Below, one piece after another: positions 1 to 9,838 of a stretch of DNA of 64,000 bases. Numbering within the stretch: position 1 is the first letter of the stretch; each line of letters opens with the position of its first letter. Source of the DNA: Piezodorus guildinii. Lineage: Eukaryota; Arthropoda; Insecta; Hemiptera; Pentatomidae. The stretch spans positions 17,980,880 to 18,044,879 of the forward strand of contig CM041295.1 in the NCBI GenBank assembly GCA_023052935.1, given 5' to 3'. The translations under genes and the position numbers were made by a program. A model generated the notes under the pieces. That model was not told the DNA's origin. It saw only the letters and a program-made list of their open reading frames with translations, and ran no database searches.

Positions 1-230
1 TCCGTCATTTAAATCTCACCTTTTCCAACATATTTTGGCATCCCAAATAGATACACAACAAATGTAGATCTGCAACTGAATTATTTTTATTTTAATACAA
101 GTTATTAATATATATTTTATCCTAACCCTAGCAGTGTGGAATAATTAGTTTTTTTTATAATTCCCTCAACCCTATCAGTAGCCTTTAGGAGATTTCTCTT
201 CTTTCTTTCCCTTTTTTTTTTTAATCTTGT
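1..230. other. Unassigned AT-rich sequence
   Basis: No reading frame of note, no repeat pair and no structured motif that I recognise. It may be the upstream 3' UTR part of the LINE tail that follows. Confidence 0.3.
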
Positions 231-427
231 GTGTTTATAATCCATACTTTTTGTACATGAGTGTATATAAGTCTAGGTAGTGTTTAATTTTTCTTTTTTG
301 CACATTTGTAAATAAAAATTAATTTTATTGTTTTCTTGACCAGACATATATATGAATATCTTCTGTTCATTTCTGTTATTCTTAAGGGGCATAGTCCTAG
401 AATAAAGTTTTATTATTATTATTATTT
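231..427 (+). mobile_element. R2-family (CR1/L2-like) LINE 3' tail, decayed
   Basis: The stretch matches the 3' UTRs near 5.2, 36.7 and 52.0 kb: a CCAGACATA motif, then TTCTTAAGG, a worn version of the terminal GGGAC/GTCCC hairpin (here GGGGC/GTCCT, 385-399), then AATAAA and an (ATT)n tail. Only the terminal part is present, as expected for 5' truncation. It meets the R4 fragment tail to tail across the shared (ATT)n run. Confidence 0.6.
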
Positions 428-664
428 TCGACTATTCCCCTGAGGATAATAGCCAATAACGCCCTCAGTTCCTTTTCTTCTCTTCCATTCTCCCCAAGAC
501 CTCTTCATCAGTTCGCTATGTTTTTTCTTCCTTTCCTCTGTCCACCTCCTCCCTCTTGTTTCTTTTCTTGACTCTTGCACCGCTTGTTCTCGATCCTTGA
601 TTTCTTCGTTCCAGATCCTCAATCGTTCCAGGTCTTCCAGCACTTCTTTTACCCAACTAGACAT
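422..664 (-). pseudogene. R4-family LINE, C-terminal coding scrap
   Basis: An 80-residue open frame rich in K, R and E contains LEDLERLRI, then DREQAVQES, then WTEERKKKHSELMKRSW. The same series (LERLKI, DREAF, then a charged run) is seen in the minus-strand fragment at 11.45-11.97 kb. Such charged C-terminal tails are typical of some insect LINE ORF2 proteins. I cannot place the clade. The start codon is not native because the fragment is truncated. Confidence 0.5.
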
Positions 665-773
665 TACTTTACTAACGTTAATTATATTAAAAATTCTTGT
701 TCTGCTAGAATGCTATAACTTGTTTTGCTTAACTAATTTTTATAATGTGAAATATTGATATTTCTGTTTTAGC
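665..773. other. Short unassigned gap
   Basis: AT-rich sequence between the R4 scrap and the J1 insertion. It supplies the 8-bp target that J1 duplicated. Confidence 0.3.
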
Positions 774-781
774 ATCAAGAT

Positions 782-1197
782 GGCTCTACCAAACCTTCGA
801 ATTCCTCACGTATCCAATCCTTACAGTCCAAAATCCTTCGTAAAATTCTCAACGCTCCTTACTTTGTTACAAATAAACTCATCCACAAATACCTTGGTGT
901 TCCCAAGATCACTGTTTTGTCCCGAACCAGGTATGAATCTTTCCATGAAAAACTCCGTTCCCACTCTAACACACTAATTTCTATCCTAGCTTCCTCTTCA
1001 ACCCCTGATAATTCTCCGAGGCGTCTGAAACAAAGATGGCCTCGAGACATTCTTATTTATATTTACTACTAGACTGCTGCCAATGGGCAGTTTCTTTTTA
1101 TGTTTTTTTTATATATTTTAACTTTAACCAGCATATTTACTTGTATTATAATATATAGTTGTAAATTTTAATTACAATATTTGATTAAAAAAAAAAA
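782..1197 (+). mobile_element. J1 Jockey-type LINE, 5'-truncated, with target duplication
   Basis: This is the 3' end of the J1 family. The frame decodes, with one frameshift, to the C-terminal RT region seen in better copies (IQSLQSKILRKILNAPYFVTNK, then PPRRLK and RWPRD). The family 3' UTR follows, with the CAATGGG motif, then ATATAGTTGTAAATTTTAAT and poly(A). The 8-bp direct repeat ATCAAGAT flanks it at 774-781 and 1198-1205, so both ends are fixed. It is too short to have coded for anything active. Confidence 0.85.
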
Positions 1198-1205
1198 ATC
1201 AAGAT

Positions 1206-1584
1206 ATGAGCCTCTTTTGCATATTTGTCAATTGAATATAATTGATTTAATGATGTAAAACATGGAACATGTTAAACGGTAACACTTATAATACTAATAT
1301 AACACACTTATAACACTATGATATATAATAGTGGTTAAGTGCTATCAATCCAAATTTGAAGGACTGTTGTGTATTTGCATAGTTAATTTGGATTAGAGTG
1401 ATTCCAATTGTGCTCATTCCAGCGTAGAATCTAAAGTACTAATTTACCTAATTAATTTGGAACTACTGATCACCTAGTTTAGCTCCCTTAATTAATAACT
1501 AATCTTCTCATACTAAAATGTTCATAATTAATTTTGAAAATGTCAGAGAAAAAAGTCTTCGATATATTTTTCTTTATATTGAGG
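1206..1584. other. Unassigned AT-rich sequence
   Basis: Nothing recognisable; many short A/T runs. There is no open frame above background. Confidence 0.3.
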
Positions 1585-1940
1585 ATGTATAGTCGACTGT
1601 AGAAACTATTATAGGTGGAATAATCAGGAATAAGTCATTTTTTGAAAATTTTAAATTTTGCTAACGTTTCGGCCCAAGCTTGTGAGCCATCATCAGAACA
1701 AAAGAGATACATATTAATATGATAATGAAAAAAAAAATTGTTTGAATTTAGTGAAAATGATAACATTTGAAATAAAACTGAAAATATATCAACTTACTTA
1801 AATATTATAGATACAAATAATGATAATATGATACACAATCTGATGATGATAAGCATGAAAACAAAATTTTAGACTTTAATATAGAAGTAAAAAAAATATA
1901 TATATATAAACGTACCATTACTGAGCCATGTCCAAGCATA
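1585..1940 (-). mobile_element. Hammerhead-bearing repeat, copy 1
   Basis: Read on the minus strand, this repeat shares two blocks with the copy at 55.28-56.0 kb: the GCTTGGACATGGCTCAG block (here at 1923-1940) and the hammerhead followed by GCAAAATTT and CTGATTATTCCACC. Between the blocks this copy carries about 230 bp that the other lacks. No protein coding is visible. Hammerhead-bearing short repeats in animals are known from Penelope-like elements and retrozymes; assignment to either group is inference. Confidence 0.55.
1655..1705 (-). ncRNA. Hammerhead ribozyme core (HHR1)
   Basis: On the minus strand the order is CTGATGA (1690-1696), a helix II of GGCTC and GGGCC closing an 8-nt loop, then GAAAC (1666-1670) followed by GTT. 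Helix I also forms: TTTTGTT before the core pairs with AGCAAAA after the cleavage triplet, 7 bp including one G-U. All conserved core nucleotides (CUGANGA, GAA, then A-C/G-U helix III) are present. The very short self-complementary ACGU helix III is the form that works as a dimer. The predicted cut is after GUU, between 1663 and 1662. Confidence 0.7.
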
Positions 1941-2110
1941 AACTGAGGAAAACCATAAACATAGGTAGTACGGGGAGGGTTCATGTAAAAACCCTGAAGG
2001 TTTTCCTCTCTAAATGTAAATACTACAGCTTATCTTTGTTTTTAAAAAGTTTTACAAAATTATACAATGTAAAAAAGATAAGCTGTAGTATTTATATCAG
2101 ATTATCAGAT
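1941..2110. repeat. Segment with nested inverted repeats
   Basis: A perfect 21-bp inverted pair (2017-2037 and 2074-2094) encloses a 36-nt AT-rich loop. A second 10-bp pair, GAGGAAAACC and GGTTTTCCTC, lies near 1946-1955 and 1999-2008. The segment abuts the hammerhead repeat and could belong to it. There is no coding signal. Confidence 0.55.
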
Positions 2111-2290
2111 TTGAAAATGTACATAATAATAAAATAGATTATTTAATGAAGCACGTGCTTTTATTGAAACTCAATGTAATTAATTCTATAGGAATTTATT
2201 TTAATATCTAAATGTATTTTAAAAATTCTTAAATTGATTTTAACAACTGAGGTAAGTGAAAGTGGTGTGTTGTGCGCAACAGATTTTTTC
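2111..2290 (+). mobile_element. HL element, 3' end fragment
   Basis: It ends with the family 3' signature GGTAAGTGAAAG, then GTGTGTTG, then a run of T. The upstream ~130 bp (AAACTCAATGTAATTAATTC, then ATTGATTTTAACAACTGAGG) aligns with full copies at 28.4 and 62.5 kb. The rest of the element is missing. Confidence 0.6.
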
Positions 2291-2314
2291 AACATGATTA
2301 AAACTTTTTTAAAT

Positions 2315-2375
2315 TTAATATAACTTGAGATGTAAGTGAAAGTCGTTTGTTACACGCACCGGAGTTTTTTGTTAT
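2315..2375 (+). mobile_element. Second HL 3' terminus, scrap
   Basis: GATGTAAGTGAAAGTCG, then TTGTTACACGCACC and a T run, repeats the HL 3' end just 60 bp after the previous one. Only the terminus is recognisable. Confidence 0.45.
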
Positions 2376-2860
2376 TCGATTTTATCTATTAAATTAATAT
2401 ATACTGTATATCGGTAGCTATAAGCTATAACAATGGAACAGCGATATAGATATATATACACATGCCGTTATTTGATTTATTGCAATAGAACAAGGAATGT
2501 AAGGGCTGAATTATATGCGACGGCTACTCACATCCATGCTTCAAAACAATAGGAGCTTAGTGCAATGCTCTCTGCCTTCCATGCCCGCTCCGGTGATATA
2601 TATTCAATGATAGTATGCTATTGTTATTAATACTTCTTTTTGATTAGTTGACCTTTTTAGAAAAAAATATATAAAAGTTAAAATAAACATAGAAAAGTGT
2701 TTTTTGTTTACCCCCATGAATATAAACACCGACAATTTCATATTCATTAAAACACAAGTATAAATTAGTTATACACAAGTAGGGTAATTTATAAATCCGT
2801 GGGAAGACTGTGAGATTATTTCTATAAAAAAATATTTAAATTACCATATTTTAATTTAAC
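2376..2860. other. Unassigned sequence
   Basis: AT-rich, with a slightly more GC-rich stretch near 2505-2590. No frame, hairpin or repeat partner found by eye. Confidence 0.3.
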
Positions 2861-2919
2861 TGGAAGGAATTAGTCCGGGTGGCGGTCATTAAATGAAACA
2901 ACTGAATAGTTTCAACTAT

Positions 2920-2975
2920 TTTATTGTTTTCCAACGTTTCGACCCCCATTGTGGGTCATCATCAGGGCTAAAAAG
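2920..2975 (-). ncRNA. Hammerhead ribozyme core (HHR2)
   Basis: On the minus strand: CTGATGA (2959-2965), a perfect 5-bp helix II GACCC/GGGTC around ACAATGG, then GAAAC (2936-2940) and GTT. Helix I forms as CC/GG next to the core, then an AG bulge, then TTTT/AAAA. This is the best matched of the cores here. Function is inferred from the motif. Confidence 0.75.
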
Positions 2976-3220
2976 ATACAAAAAGGATACATTTAAAATA
3001 AGATTATAAATACTATTTAAAAAAAAAAAAAAAAAACTATTGCGCTAGAGAATGGCAATATTATAACATAAAAGGAACTAGATGTGTAAAGAAATCAATT
3101 AATTAAATTACAATGATAAAGGTATACTAATGAGAGCTATACAGACCAGATAATGTACAAATATATAAGAAAAAATTACATGAAATAAAAAAACATTAAG
3201 AAATGGAGTACAGTGGAGAT

Positions 3221-3443
3221 ACGTACCGTCTGGTAGGCGAGTGGAAACTAGGTACAATTTGGTAATAAGGAATATAGGCAGGTAGATAGGAAAGTACGTA
3301 CAAAAGGTTGGGGTAAAATGGAAAATACGTACCACATTATTTTCCATTTTACCCAACCTTTTGTACGTACTTTCCTATCTACCTGCCTATATTCCTTATT
3401 ACCAAATTGTACCTAGTTTCCACTCGCCTACCAGACGGTACGT
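3221..3443. repeat. Near-perfect 106-bp inverted repeat with 10-nt loop
   Basis: Arms 3221-3327 and 3338-3443 are complementary apart from one extra G in the left arm. A transcript would form one long hairpin, a possible small-RNA source. Such high identity in a decayed neighbourhood means the inversion is young, or the arms are kept alike by template switching or gene conversion. Confidence 0.85.
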
Positions 3444-3559
3444 ATTCAGTTGTTTCGTTTAATGACCGCCACCCGGACTAATTCCTTCCAATAATTTTCA
3501 ACGGTCAACTAATTATATCCACAATTTTACTTTAACATTCACGAATTTTTCCCACTTTG

Positions 3560-4300
3560 AGACTAAAATAGATCCGTTATTTATTTTTACACTTAAACTT
3601 GATATGATCTTTACATAGGACTAAAACGACAAGAAACTGCCCTTTACTCCATCACTTACTAGACAAACGTACAAAACTTCCAATCTATCACTAAAAGCTC
3701 ATTAATGTCAATGTTACCAAAACTATTTGGACAAACGAAATTGAGCTTTTGGGCTCTACTAAACTATCTAAAACTCTCGCATTCAATGCTTACAATCCAA
3801 AATCCTTCGTAAAATCCTGACTGCCCTCTAATTTTGTCAAAAATCATGCCATCCATTATGACCTTGACATCCGATTTGTCGCAGGCTTAGCCGTAACCTA
3901 CTATCTTAAGCAAAACATTTCATTATTATTATTATTAGGTAAATTGAACGATGATTGAAACTCTATTATCACGATAAAAGGATAACTGAAATCATGTAAG
4001 AAAACTTATTTGTATATGTACTTGTGAATATTGTATATAAATAAATATTATTATTATAAACCTCTTTTCATTTCAAACCACCAGCCCGCATAAACCCAAT
4101 AGTCCGCAACCTATCTTTTTACATATTCCTGATAATCCTCCGGCGATCAAGGAGATTAAAAAAAGGTGGCCTCAGGATCTAAATTAAAATATTTATTAAA
4201 GTGCTACCGCTGGGTAGCTGTTTCATAAGCCATTTTTAAGGCACGTATTCTTACTACACATTTACTTGTTGTATTTGTTTAATGCAGTTGTAAATTACTA
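3560..4300 (+). mobile_element. J1 LINE, old and interrupted
   Basis: Scattered J1 landmarks survive: CTAAAACGACAAGAAACTGC (RQETA), then TTACAATCCAAAATCCTTCG, then the C-terminal block and the 3' UTR ending GCAGTTGTAAATTACTAATA. The part at about 3921-4060 does not match J1 and seems to be a small insertion that ends in an AATAAATATTATTATTAT run. Many stops and indels. Confidence 0.6.
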
Positions 4301-4327
4301 ATAATAGGTAATAATAATAATAATAGG

Positions 4328-4950
4328 CTTACCGAACCCGAAGGTTCGATGCCGATACCACCAAACTTCGCCTGCACAGACTTGACCAATGTTCGCCGGT
4401 CAAGCCCAAGCCTCCGAGATTAGCCTTAATGCAATCCTCCCATCGACGCTTCGGCCTCCCTTTCGGACGCCTACCAGTCGGTTCAGCGAATACCAACTTT
4501 CTCGGAATCCGTTCCTCACCGAGCCCAACAACTTACGTCTCCGCGATGCTATCAAATCAATTATATTCACAGGATACAAGTTCCGCGTTATGCAACCTTC
4601 TAAACTCCCCAGTGGCCTCATCTCTCTTCGGAACAAATATTTTACGCAGTACCTTATTTTCGAAAACCTTAAGCCGTTGTTCATCCTTCAAAGTAAGCGG
4701 CCACGTTTCACATCCGTAAAGAACCGTCGGAAGAATAATAGTTTTATAATTTCTGACCTTTAAGTTTTTAGACAGAAGCCTCGAGCTAAGTAATTTAGCA
4801 ACTAAATAATAACACGCATTTCCCACCTTTAACCGGGACTTTATTTCTTCCTGGATTTCATTTTTTCTTGTTATCATTGAACCTAAATACTTGAATTTCT
4901 CTACGTGTTCAAAAGTATGCCTCGATATATTAATATCATCAAGATCCTTC
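4328..4950 (-). mobile_element. R3 RTE-like LINE, 5'-truncated
   Basis: Read on the minus strand it codes the R3 C-terminal region (FEHVEKFKYLGS, KVGNACYY, TIILPTVLYGCETWPLTLK, RLKVFENKVLRKIF) with frame breaks after about 4557. The 3' end carries the terminal hairpin CGAACC-TTCG-GGTTCG (4333-4348), then GGTAAGCC and an (ATT)n tail. The tail meets the 3' end of the plus-strand J1 copy. This matches copies at 20.8 and 60.6 kb. Confidence 0.8.
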
Positions 4951-5262
4951 AAATCAAATATCTATTCAAAAAGAAAATTTATTATTGATTGTTCATGTTT
5001 CTATATCGATCAATTATTATGAATCAGTTTTAATGTTAAATTTTGTTCAACATATCAGAAGTTATTCATTTATTTTACTCTTTTAGTTATTTTATTCTTT
5101 TGTTTCATTGTATCCTACTTTTCTTCTTAAAGCTTTGTAAATAAGAATTAATTATAATCCTTTGGTCTTGTGGCCAGACATATTGTATATATTAATTGTA
5201 CTTATCATATTGTTCTTAAGGGACCAAGTCCCAGCATAAAAATTATTTTTTTATTCTATTCT
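4951..5262 (+). mobile_element. R2-family LINE 3' UTR
   Basis: Closely resembles the 3' UTR of the R2 copy at 36.43-36.77 kb: TTTATTTTACTCTTTT, GTAAATAAGAATTAAT, GGCCAGACATA, TTCTTAAG. The perfect hairpin GGGAC-CAA-GTCCC follows (5220-5232), then CATAAA and a TATTC tail. No coding part is left. Confidence 0.8.
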
Positions 5263-5629
5263 ATAATTACATATTTTATTCTGATTGTAGTTATTTATTT
5301 ATATATCTTTATTTCCAGATCGGCTGCGTGAGCCATACATGGTTTTTTTAATATAAAAAGAATAATTATTACAACTGGTAACAATAGAAAAAGTGGGGGT
5401 ATAGTCTCATACACAAGACACCCCTAACGATAATAGATTTGTAATTATTCCCAAGAATTGAATAATGAATTAAATTGATGAGTAAAACACAAATTAAAAA
5501 AAAATATAATAAAAAAGAAAAGTAATGAATATACAAAATGATATGAAGTTTGCTGCAAGAATGTAAATTATAAAATAAGAATGTAAATTATAAAAGTAAA
5601 GTCAATTTAAGTGTTAAAAAAAAAAAGAA

Positions 5630-5704
<75 letters not shown>
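5630..5704. repeat. (AT)n microsatellite in the J3 3' UTR
   Basis: About 37 uninterrupted AT units downstream of ORF2. It was probably grown in place from A/T-rich UTR sequence after insertion. Confidence 0.95.
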
Positions 5705-5708
<4 letters not shown>

Positions 5709-5805
5709 AAAAATAAATAAATAAATTTAAAATAATTAATAATAAATAAAAAAATAATAATAAAATAAAAATAAACCAGCTAGATTAAATATGAGGCTTA
5801 TAAAA

Positions 5806-7546
5806 CTAAATAATAATATTTACAAGATGTCTTGTAGAAGCCTGGGTTTGAGCCTGCGAGATAAAGTTGGAACTCCTATGTTGTATGCCACTACACCTCT
5901 CACTGTATTTTCTGAAGCGGTTTTTGATAAAATCTTCGATGTATTCTATATGTAGCTCGCGGTGTAGTTGACTATTTCTAATGAACCATGGAGCATCTAC
6001 GGCTATTCTTAATATTTTGTTTTGGAATACTTGTAATTTTTTTCTCTTCGTTGAGGAAGCAGCTTCCCACACTTCACAACCATACATAAGTAGTGGCCCT
6101 AATATAGTTTTATAAAGAAGAATTGTTGTTTCGGGTTTGATATTTGATTTTCTATTCAGGATCGGGTACAGCATTGCCAGTCTTGCATACGTTTGGGTTA
6201 GTTTGATGTTAATGTGGTGGTCCCAAGTGAGGCGGCGATCGAGGTGAACCCCGAGGTATTTCACTGCTTCGTCAGCAGGGATCCATGGTAGCTTATTACC
6301 GTTGAGCATCAGTTCAGGTGGATCCGAAGGTCGTCTTAATGTAAATATTTTTGTGTTACATTTTTTCACATTTAGACTTATCTTCCATTTAGTGAGATAT
6401 TTTTCTAAGTCTGTGAGGTGGCATTGGAGGGTATTACGGGCAATGTCTATATCTTCATGCTGAGTGAAAACTGCCGTGTCATCAGCAAACATACAATGGA
6501 GGTATTTGTAGACTGGATGATGTCATGGAGGTAAAAGTTGAAGAGGATGGGAGAAAGAACTGAACCTTGCGGAGTACCGGCTTGGATGGGTCTGATAGTG
6601 CAGATGGAGTTGTTTATTCTTACTGTAAATGATCGGCTGCTGAGGAATGAGAAGAGGATGTCGTAGAGGTATTTTGGAGGGCCGATTTGTTTCAGTTTGT
6701 ACAAACTTTGTCAAATGCCTGTTGGAAATCGAGAAATGTTACGAGAGTATGTTTTTTCATTTCAAATCCGTTGACTATAAATTCGGTAAGTCTGGATAAT
6801 TGGTGAGAAGTGGAGTGACCAAGTTGAAAGCCGAACTGAAATTCAGGAATTATATTGTTAAACTGTAAGAAAGAAGAAAGGCGACTTTTTATTACTGACT
6901 CTAGTAATTTCCCCAAGATAGGTAAAAGGCTAATGGGCCTGTAGCTGCTAACTTGATTTGATTTTTTGCCAGGCTTGTGGACAGCTATTAATACGGCCTT
7001 CTTCCAGGAGTCAGGGAAATATCCGAGACGTAAACAGCTGTTGAATATTGTTGTGATTAAAACAATAGCTTTTCTGGGCAATTTTTTTAGAGCAATAGCT
7101 GGGATCAAGTCATGTCCTGGACTTTTCTTCGTTTTAAGCCTGAAAATAAGTTCTTTTATTTTTTTAGGAGTCGTGAATTTCAGCGGAAGTTCAGCTGTGA
7201 GTGACTGTGACTGTAAAAACTCATTGATATCCTTATAACACTCTGGATCGCATCTTGACGAAAAAAGTTCACATTCTGTATCGGAGAATGTCTTTGCAAA
7301 ATAGTCAGCAAAGACTTCAGATTTACCTTGGTCACCGGAGATAAATGTGCTGCCCTCTATTAAGCTAGGAATGGTATCTTGTTTCTTCAGAAGACGCTTA
7401 GTAGCCTTCCAAAGAGATTGGTCTCGGGAGTCCAGATCTGCGACATATTCTTTGTACTTAGAAAGAGTTAGTTCGTCCAGTTCCTGTTTGACAACGCGTC
7501 TGAGATAATTCCATTTACGTTTGTCTATTGTATTTATATTTCGCAT
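5806..7546 (-). pseudogene. J3 ORF2 reverse transcriptase region, frameshifted
   Basis: Three frames on the minus strand carry one RT. The first (7546 to 6692) has SPGHDLIPA, the SSYRPISLLP motif and FLDFQQAFD. The second (6704 to 6447) has AGTPQGSVLSPILF. The third (6492 to 5806) starts at the catalytic box FADDTAVF and continues through KYLGVHLDRRLTWDHH to the C-terminal region. The frame breaks fall near 6700 and 6485, the latter right at the FADD box. This layout is that of Jockey-clade LINEs such as jockey. Target-primed reverse transcription is the family role; this copy cannot make the enzyme. Confidence 0.85.
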
Positions 7547-7752
7547 CTAGCGTCTTATTATTGTATTTTTTTCCTTTATTTTGGACAGAATAGAATTTGG
7601 TATGCTGTTTTTGAATATCTTTTTTTTGAAACGGAATGTCTGCATAGTTGATTCTATAACACAATTTGCTATTATTTTCGTCAGATGTTCTATGGCTGTA
7701 TCAATTTCCTGACGGTTTGAAAAATTGTTCTTAAGAAAAACATTATGGAATA
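7547..7752 (-). pseudogene. J3 ORF2 linker between endonuclease and RT
   Basis: No single open frame, but minus-strand fragments such as NRQEIDTAIEHLT and IANCVIEST read as the expected link between the EN and RT domains. Stops and a frame break separate it from both sides. Confidence 0.55.
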
Positions 7753-8481
7753 TTAAGTTTTTGTATCTGTTCCAATTATTCCTTTAATGAGAGAACATCT
7801 AGATGGAATTTCTTGAACTTTGATGGAAAAGTAAATTAATACGGGGATATGATTCGAATTTAGAGCAGATGTTGTTTGGCATGATATTGGTAAACTGATA
7901 TTTTTGGATAAAACAATATCTAAAATATCAGGTGCACAACTATTTCTAAAAAATGTAGGTTCCGTAGGTGCTATAATTTGTATATTATGCTTAGAAGTGA
8001 TGTCTAGCAATTTACTACCGTTTTGATTTGTTTTGCGACACCCCCAGTAGATATGTTTACTATTTATATCACCTATTAGTAGAGCATGTTCAGTATAAGT
8101 CAATAATTTTAAAATTTCATCTTCTTGAAGTTTCTTATTAGGTGGTTTGTAAGCAGCTGTGATGATTGTACTGGGTGATGAGTTTAATCGAATCGAGATG
8201 GCTTCGATATTAACTAATGCGGGAAGAATATTTTCGGAAAAGCTGATATTATTTTTTATTATTAGCGCCACTCCTCCTGAAGCTGTTGAACTATTTCTGT
8301 CATTCCTCAAAGTTTTATAGCCAGTAATATATAATTTATTGTTTGAAGAAAGATGTGTTTCAGTTATACAGGCTATATCAATAGAGTAGGTTTCGAGAAA
8401 AATTCTAAATTCACTATTTTGCGAAAAAATACCGTACGCATTCCAATTTATAATTTTTAATTTCTTTAATTCACAAGCCAT
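7753..8481 (-). pseudogene. J3 ORF2 APE-type endonuclease domain
   Basis: A 242-residue frame begins MACELKKLKIINWNAYGI, a normal start for Jockey ORF2. Endonuclease motifs follow in order: ETHL (about residues 41-44), AAYKPP, GDINSKHIYWG (GDxN-type box), then DILDIVL. The last catalytic box, usually SDH, reads SNH, so an active-site aspartate is lost. The domain nicks target DNA to prime reverse transcription. The frame ends early, before the RT. ORF1 ends about 130 bases upstream. Confidence 0.85.
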
Positions 8482-8612
8482 AAGATGTAATTAAAGACGG
8501 TGGCTTTAAAGAAATAACATAATATACGTTGGAAAATATAAATACAGTCACAGTATAAATACAATAACAAGCTGGGAAGATAGTATTAGCAGTAGATAGG
8601 CTAATGTTTACA

Positions 8613-9838
8613 TTAAGGCCCATTCGTAAAGAAGGAGGTAACTAGGGAGCTTAGCTGGGACATTATTTGTGATAAGTACGGTTTAATAGCGTCTAAAATG
8701 ATTTTAGTGATTGTTGTTAAAATATTTTCACTGTTAACTTCGGGAGTCGGTTTTTGTTGTGGTTGTGGAGCTCGATCTGGTGGCAAGACTGATGAATAAG
8801 TGACAGTTCCTGTAGCTTCTAGCTGGCTTAAATGTAGTTTCTTTATTATTTGTGCTACTATTAATTTCTTCAACAGGTGAGCTGATTTTATTTTTAATTA
8901 ACTGATAATATGAGCATCCTTTATAATTAGCTGCATGCGCCTGTTTACAATTGACACAGTACGGCTTATCTATAAATTTTAGAGGTCATTTTGAAAAGTG
9001 ATGTTTTTCCTTACACTTTACACATCTAGGTTCTAGACGACTATAATTTTTTGTATGACCGTACCTTTGACAGTTGGTGCACATAGCTATATCATTATTT
9101 TTTGTTTTTAGGTTCTACTGTAAGAAGGGCATGGAACATATTATCAAGTTTAAATATATCTTTAGCCTTTTCATTATTTACTAAAGTGTCGGAACAAAGT
9201 GGGGTGGGTATTTTATCATTATTTAGGATTCTCGAAACGTGTAAAACATCAAAATGTTTTGCGATTAATTCAGCCTTTAATTCGTCATCTTTGATAGAAT
9301 AGGGCACCTTTCTTATAACAACATTTAATTTTTTATTAGTTTCGATAGAGAAAGTGTGGAATTGAATTTTTTCTTTATCGTAATACTTTGTCATTGTTTT
9401 AAAATCTTTCGCTGTAGTGAGCATAATTTTAGTACTATTGCCGGAGAGTGTTGTAGTAAAAGGGCTTAAACAAAGTGAATTTAGTTCATTTAAAAGAAGT
9501 TTGTAATTGTTAGCATTGTGCAAAAATATTGGAGGAATTTTTACTGTTTCACGTGACCTATCATTATTTTCTCCATCTTGGACACTGTTTTGGCTAACGG
9601 CAGTGGGATTATTAGATGATAATTCTTGTTCATTAAGTAACTAAAATCGATTACTCACTTTTAGTGGTGATATTTCCTGATAATATTTACCCATCTTTTT
9701 AATAGGATATAGGTTTGGTGGCGTACCTTCGTAGTTACGTTTTTTAGAAGTAAATTCTTCTCTGACTTGTTCATCGAGTTCCGGAGAACTCTGATGAGAA
9801 CCGAGTGGCGTTACTCCTGCCTCATCGCCCTTTGTCAT
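8613..9838 (-). pseudogene. J3 ORF1, Gag-like protein with zinc knuckles, broken
   Basis: The start at 9838 gives MTKGDEAGVTPLGS, but the frame stops after 65 residues. A second frame (9523 to 9095) holds a region like the PRE_C2HC domain (NVVIRKVPYSIKDDELKAEL, then a VEPKNKK end). Directly after it, minus-strand codons near 9085-8900 show three CCHC-like knuckles: CTNCQRYGHTKNY, CVKCKEKHHFSK with a stop replacing the last Cys, and CVNCKQAHAANYKGC. A proline- and glutamine-rich C-terminal frame ends at 8613. Jockey ORF1 proteins bind the element RNA. Several stops make it non-functional. Confidence 0.85.

Larger units (their letters stand above)
2861..3490 (-). mobile_element. Foldback element carrying a hammerhead (HHR2)
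   Basis: The outer ends are a 47-bp inverted repeat (2861-2907 against 3444-3490) with one mismatch. Inside on the right is a second, longer inverted pair (3221-3327 against 3338-3443) that differs by a single base indel and closes a 10-nt loop. The left side alone holds a 313-bp insert with the hammerhead. The outer end motif, read on the hammerhead strand, is CCACCCGGACTAATTCC, and a close variant ends the hammerhead element at 49.67-49.92 kb. It encodes nothing. It looks like two copies of one element joined head to head, one internally deleted. Confidence 0.7.

Noticed and set aside
1828..1855. CTGATGA followed by GAAAAC at 1830, hammerhead-like on the plus strand
   Set aside because: No helix II can form between the two motifs and GAAAC is not intact.
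4389..4763. Plus-strand open frames over 4.39-4.76 kb, and similar ones at 60.57-60.93 kb
   Set aside because: They lie opposite the R3 coding sequence and follow it exactly; they are antisense shadows.
6966..7238. 90-codon plus-strand frame
   Set aside because: Antisense to the J3 reverse transcriptase.
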